DNA of 64,000 nucleotides from an uncultured Erythrobacter sp. (GCA_947499505.1 CANMOQ010000001.1:230037-294036); one strand, 5' to 3'; numbered from the stretch's first letter, positions 34,752 through 44,132 are shown. Notes: a model not told the origin generated them from the letters alone. Made by a program: numbers and translations.

Positions 34752-35285
34752 CTAGCTGACGGGTTCAGGCCGCCAGGATTTGACCTTTGCCGGTGGCGGC
34801 GAGGGCTTGAATTCGGTTTCGTTGAGCGCGGCGATGGCGCGCTCTCGGTCCGCTTCTGTGAACTCGCCTGAGGTGAGGCAGAACTCGACGGCATTGCCGC
34901 TCGGGTCGGTGGTGTAGATCGATTTGCACCAATTGTGGTCGATCTCAAACACTGCGAGGCCCGCCGTCTGCCACTTCTTGCGCCACGTGGTCAGCTCTTC
35001 TTCGGAACTGACTGAAAAGGCGTAGTGATTGGTCATTGGCGGCAGTTTCGCGGCCTTGTTGAGATCGAAGATATAGTCCTCTGCGCCGGGGCCATCATGC
35101 AGCTCCCAAAACGCAATGAAGCAGCTGTCATCGCTGCCGATCCTGTAGAAGAAATGCTTGCCCCAGCCGCCCGACATGATCGGGGCGACTTCGACTTTGA
35201 CCAGCTCGAAGCCCATCACGCCTTCGTAGAATTCGTGTGTCGCCTGCATGTCTTTCGCGGCGAGTGCGAGGTGGTGATAGGGCAT
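34752..35285 (-). CDS. VOC-fold (glyoxalase/dioxygenase superfamily) protein
   Basis: A 177-residue protein with two beta-alpha-beta-beta-beta repeats of the vicinal-oxygen-chelate type. It starts MPYHHLALAAKDMQATHEFYEGVMGFELVKVE, and later shows HYAFSVSSEEELTTWRKK and VFEIDHNWCKSIYTTDPSGNAVEFCL. His5 or His6, the later His and the Glu of VEFCL are the expected metal ligands. The reaction is unknown; members include glyoxalases, dioxygenases and resistance proteins. The ATG at 35285 shares bases with the stop of the upstream AhpD-like gene (TGATG) and has GGAGGA before it, so the pair is one operon. Confidence 0.8.
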   Translation of the reverse strand: MPYHHLALAAKDMQATHEFYEGVMGFELVKVEVAPIMSGGWGKHFFYRIGSDDSCFIAFWELHDGPGAEDYIFDLNKAAKLPPMTNHYAFSVSSEEELTTWRKKWQTAGLAVFEIDHNWCKSIYTTDPSGNAVEFCLTSGEFTEADRERAIAALNETEFKPSPPPAKVKSWRPEPVS

Positions 35286-35929
35286 CAATCGTCCTCCGGT
35301 TTATCGACCATTGCCATGACGTCCGCGGAATTGCCATCGGGCGCGGGCACCTCTACCACGCGCTCCTCAACATCGTCATATTCCAGCCGCAGCGCGCGGC
35401 TCATCACAGCGTGCATCATATAGGTGCACGTGATGTAGGTCAGTTCGAGGATTTCTTCGTCACTTAAATGATCTTTGAGGCTTGCGAACACGCCATCGGG
35501 CACGCGGCCATGCTGCAGCACGAGGGCATCCGTGTATGCGAGCACCGCGCGCTCCACCTGGCTGAAGCAATCGGCAACAGACCAAGCCGGGATCGCCTCA
35601 ATCTGATCTTCGGTCAGGCCAGCATCACGCGAAGCCTTGCAATGCTGAGAGAACACGAATTGTGAGCCGACCACAAAGCCCGCGCGTGTCTGGCCCAGCT
35701 CGCGCAGCTTGGGATCGATCTTGCGCTCTGGCGAGCGGTAGAATTGAAAGCCCTCGGTCGTGTGTTTGAACGCATCGGGCACAATGTTGAACACTGTCCA
35801 CCAATTGCCCGGTGTGCCGGTTGCGGTTCCCGGCTGCTCCACAGGATCGCGTTCTCCGAACAGCAGGTTGAAGATCTTATTGGCGAAGGGGTTTTCAGCC
35901 TCACGGCCAGCTTGTTTCAGACGGGGCAT
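35285..35929 (-). CDS. Carboxymuconolactone decarboxylase / AhpD-fold protein
   Basis: A 214-residue, mostly helical protein of the AhpD-like fold: ELGQTRAGFVVGSQFVFSQHCKASRDAGLTEDQIEAIP followed by FSQVERAVLAYTDALVLQHGRVPDGVFASLKDHLSDEEILELTY. The redox CxxC of true AhpD is absent (only one Cys in SQHCK), so it is closer to the carboxymuconolactone decarboxylase group with an active-site His. The substrate is unknown. It is translationally coupled to the VOC-fold gene downstream, which suggests a joint role in a small catabolic or detoxification step. Confidence 0.78.
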   Translation of the reverse strand: MPRLKQAGREAENPFANKIFNLLFGERDPVEQPGTATGTPGNWWTVFNIVPDAFKHTTEGFQFYRSPERKIDPKLRELGQTRAGFVVGSQFVFSQHCKASRDAGLTEDQIEAIPAWSVADCFSQVERAVLAYTDALVLQHGRVPDGVFASLKDHLSDEEILELTYITCTYMMHAVMSRALRLEYDDVEERVVEVPAPDGNSADVMAMVDKPEDD

Positions 35930-36170
35930 TGCCGGATGGTCTCCTTATGGCACGGCTCCCGTTCTAGACAGGATGAGAATTTGCTCAAGCGAGCGGCGCG
36001 CATAGCGCAGTGAGTTGCAAAAAACTGAACATATGCTGCCGCGAATCCGATGTTTATTCCGGATCAGAACGGGCATTTAGGCGTTGGGTAAACGAAGCAT
36101 GTCTGAACATGGTCGCGGCGCGACGAAGGACTTAGTTCCTCGGTTACTAAGCGGCTCTAAGGAAGTGAAA

Positions 36171-36836
36171 ATGAAACACCTCAACACCGCACCGCTGGTT
36201 CGCCAAGTGAACCTCGAAGCAGAGCTGGATGGCCATGTCGCGCCTGTAACCACCAGCGACAAAGTGGCCTTTGCCTTTGTCAAAATGCTGCGGTTCTTTG
36301 CCGATAAGTTCTTCGCCACCCGTTATGGCCACCGCGCCGTTGTGCTGGAAACTGTTGCGGCCGTACCCGGAATGGTCGGCGGCCTGTGGCAGCACCTTAG
36401 AGCGCTGCGCTACATCCGCGATGATGAGGGCTGGATCCGCACTTTGCTCGAAGAGGCAGAGAATGAGCGGATGCATCTCATGACCTTTATCAAGATCGCT
36501 GATCCAAACCGCTTTGAGCGTATGCTGATCATGATAACCCAGCTGATCTTCTACAATTTCTACTTCTGGCTCTATCTGTTTGCGCCGCGCACTGCGCATC
36601 GGGTGGCGGCCTATTTCGAAGAAGAAGCGGTCTTCAGCTACACCCAGTACCTCGCCGAGGTTGATGCTGGGCGGCATGAGAATGTGCCGGCGCCTCAGAT
36701 TGCGATCGACTATTGGCAATTGCCGCAGGACGCGCGGCTGCGCGATGTGATTATCGCCGTTCGCGCGGATGAGGCGGAGCACCGCGACGTCAATCACGAT
36801 TTTGTGACTGTGATCGACAACAAGCGCGCTGACTGA
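36171..36836 (+). CDS. Alternative oxidase (diiron ubiquinol oxidase)
   Basis: Transfers electrons from ubiquinol to oxygen without pumping protons, bypassing cytochrome bc1 and cytochrome oxidase. It is the mitochondrial-type AOX known in some alphaproteobacteria. All diiron ligand motifs are present (numbered from the 36171 start): LET (Glu60), ENERMHLM (Glu99, His102), FEEEA (around Glu151) and RADEAEHRDVNH (Glu201, His204). Two hydrophobic helices (MIITQLIFYNFYFWLYLF region) suit a monotopic membrane protein. The start at 36171 has AAGGA 7 bases upstream and gives 221 residues; an in-frame ATG at 36099 has no clear RBS. The gene precedes a formaldehyde dehydrogenase gene by 68 bases. Confidence 0.92.
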   Translation: MKHLNTAPLVRQVNLEAELDGHVAPVTTSDKVAFAFVKMLRFFADKFFATRYGHRAVVLETVAAVPGMVGGLWQHLRALRYIRDDEGWIRTLLEEAENERMHLMTFIKIADPNRFERMLIMITQLIFYNFYFWLYLFAPRTAHRVAAYFEEEAVFSYTQYLAEVDAGRHENVPAPQIAIDYWQLPQDARLRDVIIAVRADEAEHRDVNHDFVTVIDNKRAD

Positions 36837-36870
36837 TCTGCGCGCTTGACGCGGGCCCTTCGCTGGTGTT

Positions 36871-36901
36871 GCGTTTCTCTCGATTTGAATGAGAGAGACG
36901 C
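36871..36901 (+). promoter_or_regulatory. 11-bp hairpin covering the RBS of the class III alcohol dehydrogenase gene
   Basis: GCGTTTCTCTC (36871-36881) pairs with GAGAGAGACGC (36891-36901) across a 9-base loop, with one G-U pair. The 3' arm contains the only Shine-Dalgarno-like sequence (GAGAGAG), and the ATG starts 4 bases after the stem at 36905. Without a U-run this is not a standard terminator for the AOX gene; it may regulate translation. Confidence 0.6.
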
Positions 36902-36904
36902 ACC

Positions 36905-38011
36905 ATGAAAACCAGAGCCGCCGTTGCATTTGAAGCCAAAAGGCCGCTTGAGATTGTGGAGCTGGATCTGGAAGGGCCGAAGGCGGGCGAAGTGCTGGTC
37001 GAGATTATGGCGACCGGGATTTGCCACACCGATGCTTACACGCTGGACGGGCTGGATAGCGAAGGTCTGTTCCCCAGCATTTTGGGCCATGAAGGCGCCG
37101 GGATTGTGCGGGAGGTTGGCGCAGGCGTGACTTCGGTTGTGCCCGGCGATCACGTCATCCCGCTCTACACGCCGGAATGCAGGCAGTGCAAAATGTGCCT
37201 TTCTGGCAAGACCAATCTGTGCAGCGCGATCCGCGAGACGCAGGGCAAGGGCCTGATGCCGGATGGCACTTCGCGGTTCAGCTATAAGGGCGAGACGATC
37301 TACCACTATATGGGCTGCTCGACGTTCTCTAACTTCACCGTCTTGCCAGAGATCGCCGTCGCTAAGATCCGCACCGATGCGCCGTTTGAAAGCGCATGTT
37401 ATGTCGGCTGCGGCGTGACGACAGGCGTGGGCGCGGTCACCAATACGGCTCAGGTGAAGCCCGGCGACAATGTCGTCGTCTTCGGTCTTGGCGGCATTGG
37501 CCTTAACGTGATCCAAGGCGCAAAGATGGCTGGCGCTGACCGGATCGTGGGCGTCGACCTAAACCCAGCGAAACGCGAATGGGGAGAGAAGTTCGGCATG
37601 ACCGATTTCGTGAACCCGAAAGAGACCTCTGACGTTGTTGGCCATCTGGTGGACATGCTGGACGGCGGCGCGGACTACTCATTCGATTGCACGGGCAACA
37701 CCGATGTCATGCGGCAAGCGCTTGAGTGCTGTCACAAGGGTTGGGGCACCAGCATCATCATTGGCGTGGCGGAAGCGGGCAAAGAGATCGCAACGCGTCC
37801 GTTTCAGCTGGTGACGGGGCGCAATTGGCGCGGCACGGCCTTTGGCGGAGCGAAGGGGCGGACCGATGTTCCCAAGATCGTGGACTGGTACATGCAGGGC
37901 AAGATTGCGATTGATCCGATGATCACTCACACCCTGTCACTGGAAGAGATCAACAAGGGTTTTGACCTGATGCACTCTGGCGAGAGCATCCGCAGCGTGG
38001 TGGTGTATTGA
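36905..38011 (+). CDS. adhC: S-(hydroxymethyl)glutathione dehydrogenase / class III alcohol dehydrogenase
   Basis: Detoxifies formaldehyde as its glutathione adduct, and can reduce S-nitrosoglutathione; NAD-dependent, cytoplasmic. The 368-residue protein has the catalytic zinc ligands Cys40 and His62-Glu63 ([22 protein letters not shown]) plus Cys near [11 protein letters not shown], and the structural zinc Cys92, Cys95, Cys98, Cys106. The NAD-binding loop is [22 protein letters not shown]. The class III Arg is expected in the loop around [17 protein letters not shown]. The stop overlaps the downstream cupin gene (TGATG). A hairpin masks its RBS (36871-36901). Confidence 0.95.
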   Translation: MKTRAAVAFEAKRPLEIVELDLEGPKAGEVLVEIMATGICHTDAYTLDGLDSEGLFPSILGHEGAGIVREVGAGVTSVVPGDHVIPLYTPECRQCKMCLSGKTNLCSAIRETQGKGLMPDGTSRFSYKGETIYHYMGCSTFSNFTVLPEIAVAKIRTDAPFESACYVGCGVTTGVGAVTNTAQVKPGDNVVVFGLGGIGLNVIQGAKMAGADRIVGVDLNPAKREWGEKFGMTDFVNPKETSDVVGHLVDMLDGGADYSFDCTGNTDVMRQALECCHKGWGTSIIIGVAEAGKEIATRPFQLVTGRNWRGTAFGGAKGRTDVPKIVDWYMQGKIAIDPMITHTLSLEEINKGFDLMHSGESIRSVVVY

Positions 38012-38379
38012 TGGCGAGTGAAACCCCGAGCAAGGTCAATCTGGCCGACAAGTTTGCAGGATTCTCTGAGCATTGGGCGCCGCGCCTTGCCGCGCGCTAC
38101 AATGGCAATGAGGTGCGCCTCGCAAAGGTTGATGGCGAGTTCCATTGGCACAAGCATGACGACACCGACGAGCTGTTCTTGGTGGTCGAAGGCGCGCTTG
38201 AAATGGAGTTTCGAGATCGCACAGAGCACCTGTCAGCAGGCGAGCTGATTGTCGTCCCGCGCGGCGTCGAACATCGTCCCTGCGCTCGGCAGTGCGAGGT
38301 CAAGCTGGTGATCATGGACGCCGAAGGCACGGCGAATACCGGCGATGAGGCAACGGCCTTTACTCCAATCGAAGTTTGA
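38011..38379 (+). CDS. Small cupin-domain protein
   Basis: A 122-residue single-cupin protein. Motif 1, GEFHWHKHDDTDELFLVVEGALEMEF, carries the His-x-His and Glu metal ligands; motif 2, LSAGELIVVPRGVEHRPCA, carries the last His. The reaction is unknown; members include isomerases, dioxygenases and small sensors. It starts inside the stop codon of the class III alcohol dehydrogenase gene (TGATG), so it is likely translated with it and may assist in the same pathway. Confidence 0.88.
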   Translation: MASETPSKVNLADKFAGFSEHWAPRLAARYNGNEVRLAKVDGEFHWHKHDDTDELFLVVEGALEMEFRDRTEHLSAGELIVVPRGVEHRPCARQCEVKLVIMDAEGTANTGDEATAFTPIEV

Positions 38380-38435
38380 CGGTTTGAAAGAGCAGCGGCG
38401 GTGTTATCGCCGCGCTCTGAAGTAGGAAAGCGGCA

Positions 38436-39446
38436 TTAGACCGCCACGACGTTTTGCTCGATCGCGCCAAAGATGGAGTGATTGTCCTTATCGCGCATTT
38501 CGATCTTCACGCTATCGCCGGCTTGCATGAAGCGCGTTGTTGCCTCGCCATTAGCGATGGTTTCGATCATGCGGATTTCCGCGATGCAGCTGTAGCCAAG
38601 CCCGCCTTCGGCAACGGGCTTGCCCGGGCCGCCATCTGCGCCCTTGTTGCTGACCGTGCCAGAGCCAACAATGGAGCCGGCGCAAAGGCTGCGGGTCTTA
38701 GCGGCATGGGCAACGAGCTGCGCGAGGTTGAAGGTTGCGTCCTTGGCCGCTTCCGCGCGGCCAAACGCCTCGCCATTGTAGTCGACCATCAGCGGCAGAT
38801 GGATGAGGCTGTCCGCCCATGCATCGCCGAGTTCGTCGGGTGTGACTGCAACCGGTGAGAATGCACTGGAAGGCTTGGATTGGAAGAAACCAAAACCCTT
38901 GGCAAGCTCGCCCGGGATCAGGCCGCGTAGAGACACATCGTTCACCAGCATGATCAGCTTGATGTGACCGGCGGCATCTTCCGCCGAGACGCCCATCGGC
39001 ACATCGTCGGTCACCACGGCGACCTCGCCCTCCATGTCGCAGCCCCAGGCTGGATCGCCCAGCGGGATGTTGGCGCGCGGCGGCAGGAAGCTGTCAGAGC
39101 CGCCCTGATACATCAGCGGATCGGAGTAGAAGCTCTCTGGCACCTCGGCACCGCGCGCTTTGCGCACCAGCTCAACGTGATTGATGTAGGCGCTGCCATC
39201 GGCCCATTGGTAGGCGCGCGGCAGCGGCGAATGCGCCTCCCGCTCGTGAAAGCGCTCGCACGGCACGGTCTGATGCTCGACATCGGTGGCGAGCACTTCC
39301 AACTGCGGGGCAATCCGCTCCCAATCATCGAGCGCGGCCTGCATGGTCGGCGCGATGTATCCCGCCGCACAGCAGCGCGTGAGATCCTTCGACACAACGA
39401 CCAATTTGCCATCGCGGGTGCCATCATTGAGCGTTGCTAGTTTCAT
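38436..39446 (-). CDS. Fumarylacetoacetate hydrolase family protein
   Basis: Likely cleaves fumarylacetoacetate to fumarate and acetoacetate, the last step of tyrosine/homogentisate breakdown. The 336-residue protein has the FAH-fold metal site in AWGCDMEGEVAVVTDDVP, with acidic ligands, and GFGFFQSKPSSAFSPVAV, LCAGSIVGSGTVSNKGADG and the C-terminal MQAGDSVKIEMRDKDNHSIFGAIEQ. The N-terminal part (MKLATLNDGTRDGKLVVVSKD) is a FAH N-domain type. The start at 39446 overlaps the maleylacetoacetate isomerase stop by 4 bases (ATGA). Homogentisate dioxygenase is not in the window. Confidence 0.9.
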   Translation of the reverse strand: MKLATLNDGTRDGKLVVVSKDLTRCCAAGYIAPTMQAALDDWERIAPQLEVLATDVEHQTVPCERFHEREAHSPLPRAYQWADGSAYINHVELVRKARGAEVPESFYSDPLMYQGGSDSFLPPRANIPLGDPAWGCDMEGEVAVVTDDVPMGVSAEDAAGHIKLIMLVNDVSLRGLIPGELAKGFGFFQSKPSSAFSPVAVTPDELGDAWADSLIHLPLMVDYNGEAFGRAEAAKDATFNLAQLVAHAAKTRSLCAGSIVGSGTVSNKGADGGPGKPVAEGGLGYSCIAEIRMIETIANGEATTRFMQAGDSVKIEMRDKDNHSIFGAIEQNVVAV

Positions 39447-40087
39447 GCGGAGTTCTCCGGGTTGTCGGGTTGATTTTCTGGGTGGGCACGCTGAAACGCG
39501 GGAAGGGCAAGGCACGCCGTCTCGATCTGCGCGATGTGTTCATGTGCATCGATATCGTATTTGAAGCGCCGCGCGTTGTAGACTTGCGGCAGCAGCACTG
39601 TCTCGAACAGACCGGGCGCATCGAGCAGGAAGTCGCCCGTATCAAGCTGAGCCAGCCGAGCCTCGACCGGCTCCAGCGTGCGCGCCAGCCAATGGCGATA
39701 CCAGGTGTCGATCGCGTCTTGCGGTTGGCCGTACTCGTTCTTGATGTACTTCAAGACCGGCAGGTTGAGCGGCGCGTGCAGCTCTGTCGCGATGGCATAG
39801 GTCAGCTCGCGCACGGTGTAGCGTGCCTCAATATCGCGGGGCATCAATGGCTTGTCAGGATAGGCCTCGTCCAGCCATTCAAGCAGCGCCATGCTCTGCG
39901 CGCGGTCACGGCCATCAGCCTCCAACATGGGGACAGAGCCGAACGGATTGCGGCTGGTGAAGGTCTCGCCCTTTTGCTCAGAGGTGAGTAGGTTCACCGG
40001 CACATTCTCGTAGCCGAGACCCTTCAGCTCCAGCGCGATGCGCAGGCGGTAGCTGGTTGAGCTGCGGAAGTAGCCGTAGAGTTTCAT
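39443..40087 (-). CDS. maiA: Maleylacetoacetate isomerase (zeta-class GST)
   Basis: Isomerises 4-maleylacetoacetate to 4-fumarylacetoacetate using glutathione. A 214-residue zeta-class GST with the signature LYGYFRSSTSYRLRIALELKGL (SSTSYRLR active site), then RNPFGSVPMLEADG and QSMALLEWLDEAYP. The C-domain contains YRHWLARTLEPVEARLAQ. The start at 40087 gives the usual family length; an open frame upstream runs through the palindrome at 40107-40177 and is not the gene. It is coupled to the FAH gene downstream. Confidence 0.92.
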   Translation of the reverse strand: MKLYGYFRSSTSYRLRIALELKGLGYENVPVNLLTSEQKGETFTSRNPFGSVPMLEADGRDRAQSMALLEWLDEAYPDKPLMPRDIEARYTVRELTYAIATELHAPLNLPVLKYIKNEYGQPQDAIDTWYRHWLARTLEPVEARLAQLDTGDFLLDAPGLFETVLLPQVYNARRFKYDIDAHEHIAQIETACLALPAFQRAHPENQPDNPENSA

Positions 40088-40106
40088 TGTTGCGTGTCCC
40101 TGGCCA

Positions 40107-40177
40107 GCCCGCGCCCTCCACCCTTCCACCCGGATAGTGTCCGGTAGGCTCCGGGTGGAAGGGTGGAGGGCGCGGGC
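40107..40177. repeat. 28-bp perfect inverted repeat upstream of maiA
   Basis: The arm at 40107-40134 is the exact reverse complement of the arm at 40150-40177, with a 15-base loop (TAGTGTCCGGTAGGC). In RNA it would form a very stable GC-rich hairpin. It lies 20 bases before the maiA start and 34 bases after the glutaryl-CoA dehydrogenase stop, both minus strand. There is no U-run on either side. It may be a repetitive extragenic palindrome, an attenuator, or a transcript-stabilising structure. Confidence 0.9.
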
Positions 40178-40211
40178 GGCTTGGTTATCAGCATGAGTAC
40201 GCGAGCCCTCC

Positions 40212-41399
40212 TTACCCGAACGCTGCGATGCCAGTGATCGCGCGGCCAAGGATCAGCGCATGGACATCATGCGTGCCTTCATAGGTGTTGACCGTTTCGA
40301 GGTTCACTGCGTGGCGGATCACCTGGTATTCTTCCGAGATGCCATTGCCGCCGTGCATGTCGCGCGATTGGCGAGCAATGTCCAAAGCCTTGCCGACATT
40401 GTTGCGTTTGATGATGCTAATCATGTCGGGTGCAAAGCGACCTTCGTCCATCAGGCGTCCAACGCGCAGGCTCGATTGCAGGCCCATGGCGATGTCGGTC
40501 ATCATATCCGCCAGCTTCTTCTGGAACAGTTGCGTCGCCGCCAGAGGCTTGCCAAACTGCTTGCGATCAAGGCCGTATTGACGCGCGGCGTGCATGCAGA
40601 ATTCCGCCGCACCCATCGCGCCCCAACTGATGCCGTAACGCGCGCGGTTGAGGCAGCCGAACGGGCCCTTCAGACCTTGCACATCGGGCAATAGAGCGTC
40701 GGCGGGCAGCTTCACATCGTCCATCACGATCATGCCGGTGGTCGATGCACGCAGGCTGATCTTGCCTTCGATCTTGGGCGCGGACAGCCCTTTCATCCCT
40801 TTCTCAAGCACAAAGCCGCGAATGCCGCCGCCATGCTCTTCGCTCTTGGCCCAGACGACGAACACATCGGCAAAGGGCGAATTTGATATCCAGGTTTTTG
40901 AGCCGTTGATGACATAGCCATCACCGTCCTTCTTCGCGACGGTCTTCATACCCGCTGGGTCCGATCCCGCATCTGGCTCTGTCAGGCCGAAGCATCCGAT
41001 GAGCTCGCCAGAGGAGAGACCGGGCAGGTACTTGCGGCGCTGCTCCTCCGATCCATAAGCATAGATCGGGTGCATCACGAGGCTCGATTGGACGCTCGCC
41101 ATAGAGCGATAGCCGCTGTCCACGCGCTCAATCTCGCGCGCGATCAGGCCGTATGCGACATAGCTTGCGCCAACGCCGCCATACTCCTCTGGAATGGTCG
41201 CGCCGAGCAGCCCGGCTTGACCCATCAGCGGGAACAGCTCCGGTGCGGCGGTCTCATTGCGATAAGCCTCGATCACGCGCGGCTGCAGTTCGCTCTGCGC
41301 GAACGCATGGGCGCTGTCGCGGATCATCCGCTCGTCCTCGGTCAGCTGCGTTTCGAGATCGAAGGGATCTTCCCAATTGAAGGGCGCCATTTCGGCCAT
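40212..41399 (-). CDS. gcdH: Glutaryl-CoA dehydrogenase (acyl-CoA dehydrogenase family)
   Basis: Oxidises and decarboxylates glutaryl-CoA to crotonyl-CoA in lysine and tryptophan catabolism, passing electrons to ETF via FAD. The 395-residue protein has the family's FAD/substrate motifs [16 protein letters not shown] and [18 protein letters not shown], and RSRD-like [23 protein letters not shown]. The C-terminal [24 protein letters not shown] carries the catalytic Glu (YEGT) and is characteristic of GcdH. AGGAG precedes the ATG. It lies upstream of maiA-FAH but is separated by the 28-bp palindrome. Confidence 0.92.
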   Translation of the reverse strand: MAEMAPFNWEDPFDLETQLTEDERMIRDSAHAFAQSELQPRVIEAYRNETAAPELFPLMGQAGLLGATIPEEYGGVGASYVAYGLIAREIERVDSGYRSMASVQSSLVMHPIYAYGSEEQRRKYLPGLSSGELIGCFGLTEPDAGSDPAGMKTVAKKDGDGYVINGSKTWISNSPFADVFVVWAKSEEHGGGIRGFVLEKGMKGLSAPKIEGKISLRASTTGMIVMDDVKLPADALLPDVQGLKGPFGCLNRARYGISWGAMGAAEFCMHAARQYGLDRKQFGKPLAATQLFQKKLADMMTDIAMGLQSSLRVGRLMDEGRFAPDMISIIKRNNVGKALDIARQSRDMHGGNGISEEYQVIRHAVNLETVNTYEGTHDVHALILGRAITGIAAFG

Positions 41400-41506
41400 T
41401 AGTTACTCCTGAAACCAGTTTAATGGGTCTTTTGCAGGCTTTACTGCGTCCTGCAAGCTTTGCGTTGGCCGTTTTCGGCTTTGGAACGCATACGCCTTTT
41501 TCAAAT

Positions 41507-41579
41507 GTGTGACTTTTGAAATTACCGCCTGTTTATCAGAGGTTTGTGGCAGATGCACGGCTGCAAAGTGTGACTTTTG
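41507..41579. repeat. Two direct copies of GTGTGACTTTTG, possible operator pair
   Basis: The 12-base sequence GTGTGACTTTTG occurs at 41507-41518 and 41568-41579, 61 bases apart, in the gap between the acs stop and the gcdH start. The second copy lies in a short palindrome AAAGT-GTG-ACTTT (41566-41578). They sit about 110-180 bases upstream of gcdH. A regulator site is plausible. I see no gene in the 269-base gap. Confidence 0.45.
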
Positions 41580-41668
41580 GGAAATACGCTGTTCCGCAGC
41601 TATTTTGGGGGCTTCTGAGACCATAGGCGCGGTGCCCGCTGTAGGACAGCTTTGCGCCCATCGCGACA

Positions 41669-43609
41669 TCATACAGCCGGCCTGTTTGCAACCAGATCAT
41701 CGACTACGCTCGGGTCGGCGAGTGTCGAGGTGTCGCCCAGGCTGCCCATGTCATTCTCGGCGATCTTGCGCAGGATCCGCCGCATGATTTTGCCGCTGCG
41801 GGTCTTGGGCAGACCGGGGGCGAATTGCAGCACATCAGGCGTCGCGATCGGGCCGATTTCCTTGCGCACCCATTGCACCAGCTCGCGCCGCAAATCCTCG
41901 CTATCTTCGGTGCCTGCATTGGTCGTGACATAGGCGTAAATGCCTTGCCCTTTCACATCGTGCGGCATGCCAACCACTGCGGCCTCGGCGACCAGCGGGT
42001 GCTCGACCAGCGCACTTTCCACCTCGGCGGTGCCCATGCGGTGGCCAGAGACATTGATCACATCATCGATCCGGCCCGTGATCCAGTAATAGCCATCCTC
42101 GTCGCGGCGGCAGCCATCGCCGCTGAAATAATAGCCCGGATATTGGCTGAAATAGGTATCAAAGAAGCGCTTGTGATCGCCGTAAACGGTGCGCATCTGC
42201 CCCGGCCAGCTGTCGGTGATCACGAGCGCGCCAGAGGCCGCGCCATCCAGCAAAGTGCCTTTTTCCGCATCGACCAAGGCGGGTTGTACTCCGAACATTG
42301 GCGTGCTGGCGCTGCCGGGTTTCAGCGCGGTTGCGCCGGGCAGGGGAGTGATCATCGCGCCTGCCGTCTCGGTCTGCCACCAGGTGTCGACGATGGGGCA
42401 GCGGCGCTCACCCACGACGCGGTGATACCAATCCCATGCCTCTGGATTGATCGGTTCACCAACACTGCCAAGGAGGCGGAGTGAGGAACGATCCGTCTTC
42501 GTCACAAACTCATCGCCTTCGCGCATCAGCGCGCGCAGGGCCGTGGGCGCGGCGTAGAAAATTTCCACCTTGTGCTTGTCGATGACGTTCCAGAACCGCG
42601 AATGATCCGGATAGTTCGGCACGCCTTCGAACATTACCTGCGTCGCGCCATTCAGCAGCGGTCCGTAAACGACATAGGAATGCCCGGTGACCCAACCGAC
42701 ATCGGCCGCGCACCAATAGATTTGACCGGGTGTGTAATCGAACACATATTCATGCGTCATACTGGTCCATACGGCATAGCCGCCCGTGGTGTGCAGCACG
42801 CCTTTCGGCTTTCCGGTGGAGCCGGAGGTGTAGAGGATGAACAGCGGGTCTTCTGCATCCATCACCTCTGGCTCGCATTCATCGCTCGCTGCGCCGATGG
42901 CGTCATGCCACCAGATGTCGCGCCCCTCGCTAAAGCCGACAGCGCCGCCGGTATGCTTCAGCATGATCACCCGGCTGACATCGACCTTTTCCAGAGCCGC
43001 ATCGACATTCGCTTTGAGCGGAACTTTCTTGCCTCCGCGCAGGCCTTCATCGGCCGTCAGGACAATATCAGATTGGCAATCGGATATCCGGCCCGCTAGC
43101 GCATCAGGAGAGAACCCTGCAAACACGACAGAATGCACCGCGCCGATCCGCGCGCACGCGAGCATCGCAATCGCGGCCTCTGGCACCATCGGCAGATAGA
43201 TCGTGACCCGGTCGCCCTTATTGACGCCATTGGCTTTCAGCACATTGGCAAAGCGACAAACCTCGCGGTGAAGTTCGCGGTAGGTGAGGGTGCGGCCCGG
43301 CGTGCTGGGATCATCCGGCTCCCATATGATGGCGGCGGTGTCGCCGCGCTCCGCCAAATGCCGATCGAGCGCATTGGCGCAAATATTGAGCTTCCCGCCA
43401 AGGAACCATCCAATGCGAAAATCAGCTTCGTTATAGCTTACGTCTTTGACTGTTTCGAACGGCTCGATCCAATCGATCCGCTGCGCTTCCTCGCGCCAGA
43501 ACCCGTCAGGATCGCGGATCGAACGGGCATAATGCGACTGATATTTGGCTTCGTTGAACTTTGCGTTTGTCGCCCATTCTTCTGGCACAGGAAACAGGTC
43601 TTGGCTCAC
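41669..43609 (-). CDS. acs: Acetyl-CoA synthetase (AMP-forming)
   Basis: Activates acetate to acetyl-CoA via acetyl-AMP. The 646-residue protein has the full family length: the AMP-binding motif [23 protein letters not shown], the acetate-pocket region [69 protein letters not shown], and the C-terminal [18 protein letters not shown], whose Lys is the one known to be acetylated for control in homologues. Translation probably starts at GTG 43609, since GGAGAG lies 6 bases before it. It stands alone on the minus strand. Confidence 0.96.
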   Translation of the reverse strand: MSQDLFPVPEEWATNAKFNEAKYQSHYARSIRDPDGFWREEAQRIDWIEPFETVKDVSYNEADFRIGWFLGGKLNICANALDRHLAERGDTAAIIWEPDDPSTPGRTLTYRELHREVCRFANVLKANGVNKGDRVTIYLPMVPEAAIAMLACARIGAVHSVVFAGFSPDALAGRISDCQSDIVLTADEGLRGGKKVPLKANVDAALEKVDVSRVIMLKHTGGAVGFSEGRDIWWHDAIGAASDECEPEVMDAEDPLFILYTSGSTGKPKGVLHTTGGYAVWTSMTHEYVFDYTPGQIYWCAADVGWVTGHSYVVYGPLLNGATQVMFEGVPNYPDHSRFWNVIDKHKVEIFYAAPTALRALMREGDEFVTKTDRSSLRLLGSVGEPINPEAWDWYHRVVGERRCPIVDTWWQTETAGAMITPLPGATALKPGSASTPMFGVQPALVDAEKGTLLDGAASGALVITDSWPGQMRTVYGDHKRFFDTYFSQYPGYYFSGDGCRRDEDGYYWITGRIDDVINVSGHRMGTAEVESALVEHPLVAEAAVVGMPHDVKGQGIYAYVTTNAGTEDSEDLRRELVQWVRKEIGPIATPDVLQFAPGLPKTRSGKIMRRILRKIAENDMGSLGDTSTLADPSVVDDLVANRPAV

Positions 43610-43710
43610 GTATCGCTCTCCGTCTTTTATGGCGGACAGGGATAAGCGAAGCGGAGGCGTGTGGGAAGCGCCGCGTTAGCGGATACGTGATTTGGCGCGG
43701 TTAAGCGCGA

Positions 43711-44070
43711 TTATTGGTCCTCGAGGATCCTCACCACCGTCCGCAACATTTCATTGGGCGGGCAGGGTTTCAGCAAAGTCGTTGCCTCAGGAAAGCGCTC
43801 TTCCATTTCATCGCGGTTGAACTGGCCAGAATGGAAGATAATCGGCACGTCTTCATCGCGCAATTTCTGCGCAAGCGGATAGACGATGCCGTCGTCCAAT
43901 TGCACGTCGAGTATCGCCAGATCGGGCTTGTTCTTCTGAAAAGAGAGCATTGCTGAGGAGATATCGCTGTGCGGACCAGCCACTTCGAACCCAGCTTCTT
44001 CCACCGTTTCGCAAAGGTCGAAACCAACGATTCGCTCGTCTTCCGCGACCAAAATCCGTGCCTGCGTCAT
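43711..44070 (-). CDS. Single-domain response regulator (CheY-like receiver)
   Basis: A 119-residue stand-alone receiver: acidic pair Glu10-Asp11 (VAEDERIVG), phospho-acceptor Asp55 (AILDVQLDDG), the Ser in FHSGQF and Lys near residue 102 (LLKPCPP). No output domain, so it would work through protein contacts. Receivers of this type often pair with HWE/HisKA2 histidine kinases in alphaproteobacteria (family knowledge); no kinase is nearby. ATG at 44070 is favoured over GTG at 44073 by the spacing from GGAGAG. Confidence 0.88.
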   Translation of the reverse strand: MTQARILVAEDERIVGFDLCETVEEAGFEVAGPHSDISSAMLSFQKNKPDLAILDVQLDDGIVYPLAQKLRDEDVPIIFHSGQFNRDEMEERFPEATTLLKPCPPNEMLRTVVRILEDQ

Positions 44071-44132
44071 CACCCTCTCCTATCTCACATAACTCTATGT
44101 AACATAAGTTGGGCAAATGTTTCCCATTTATT

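Noticed and set aside
41403..41672. An 89-residue minus-strand frame between acs and gcdH
   Set aside because: No RBS, no domain, and it covers the likely regulatory gap with the repeated GTGTGACTTTTG; treated as non-coding.
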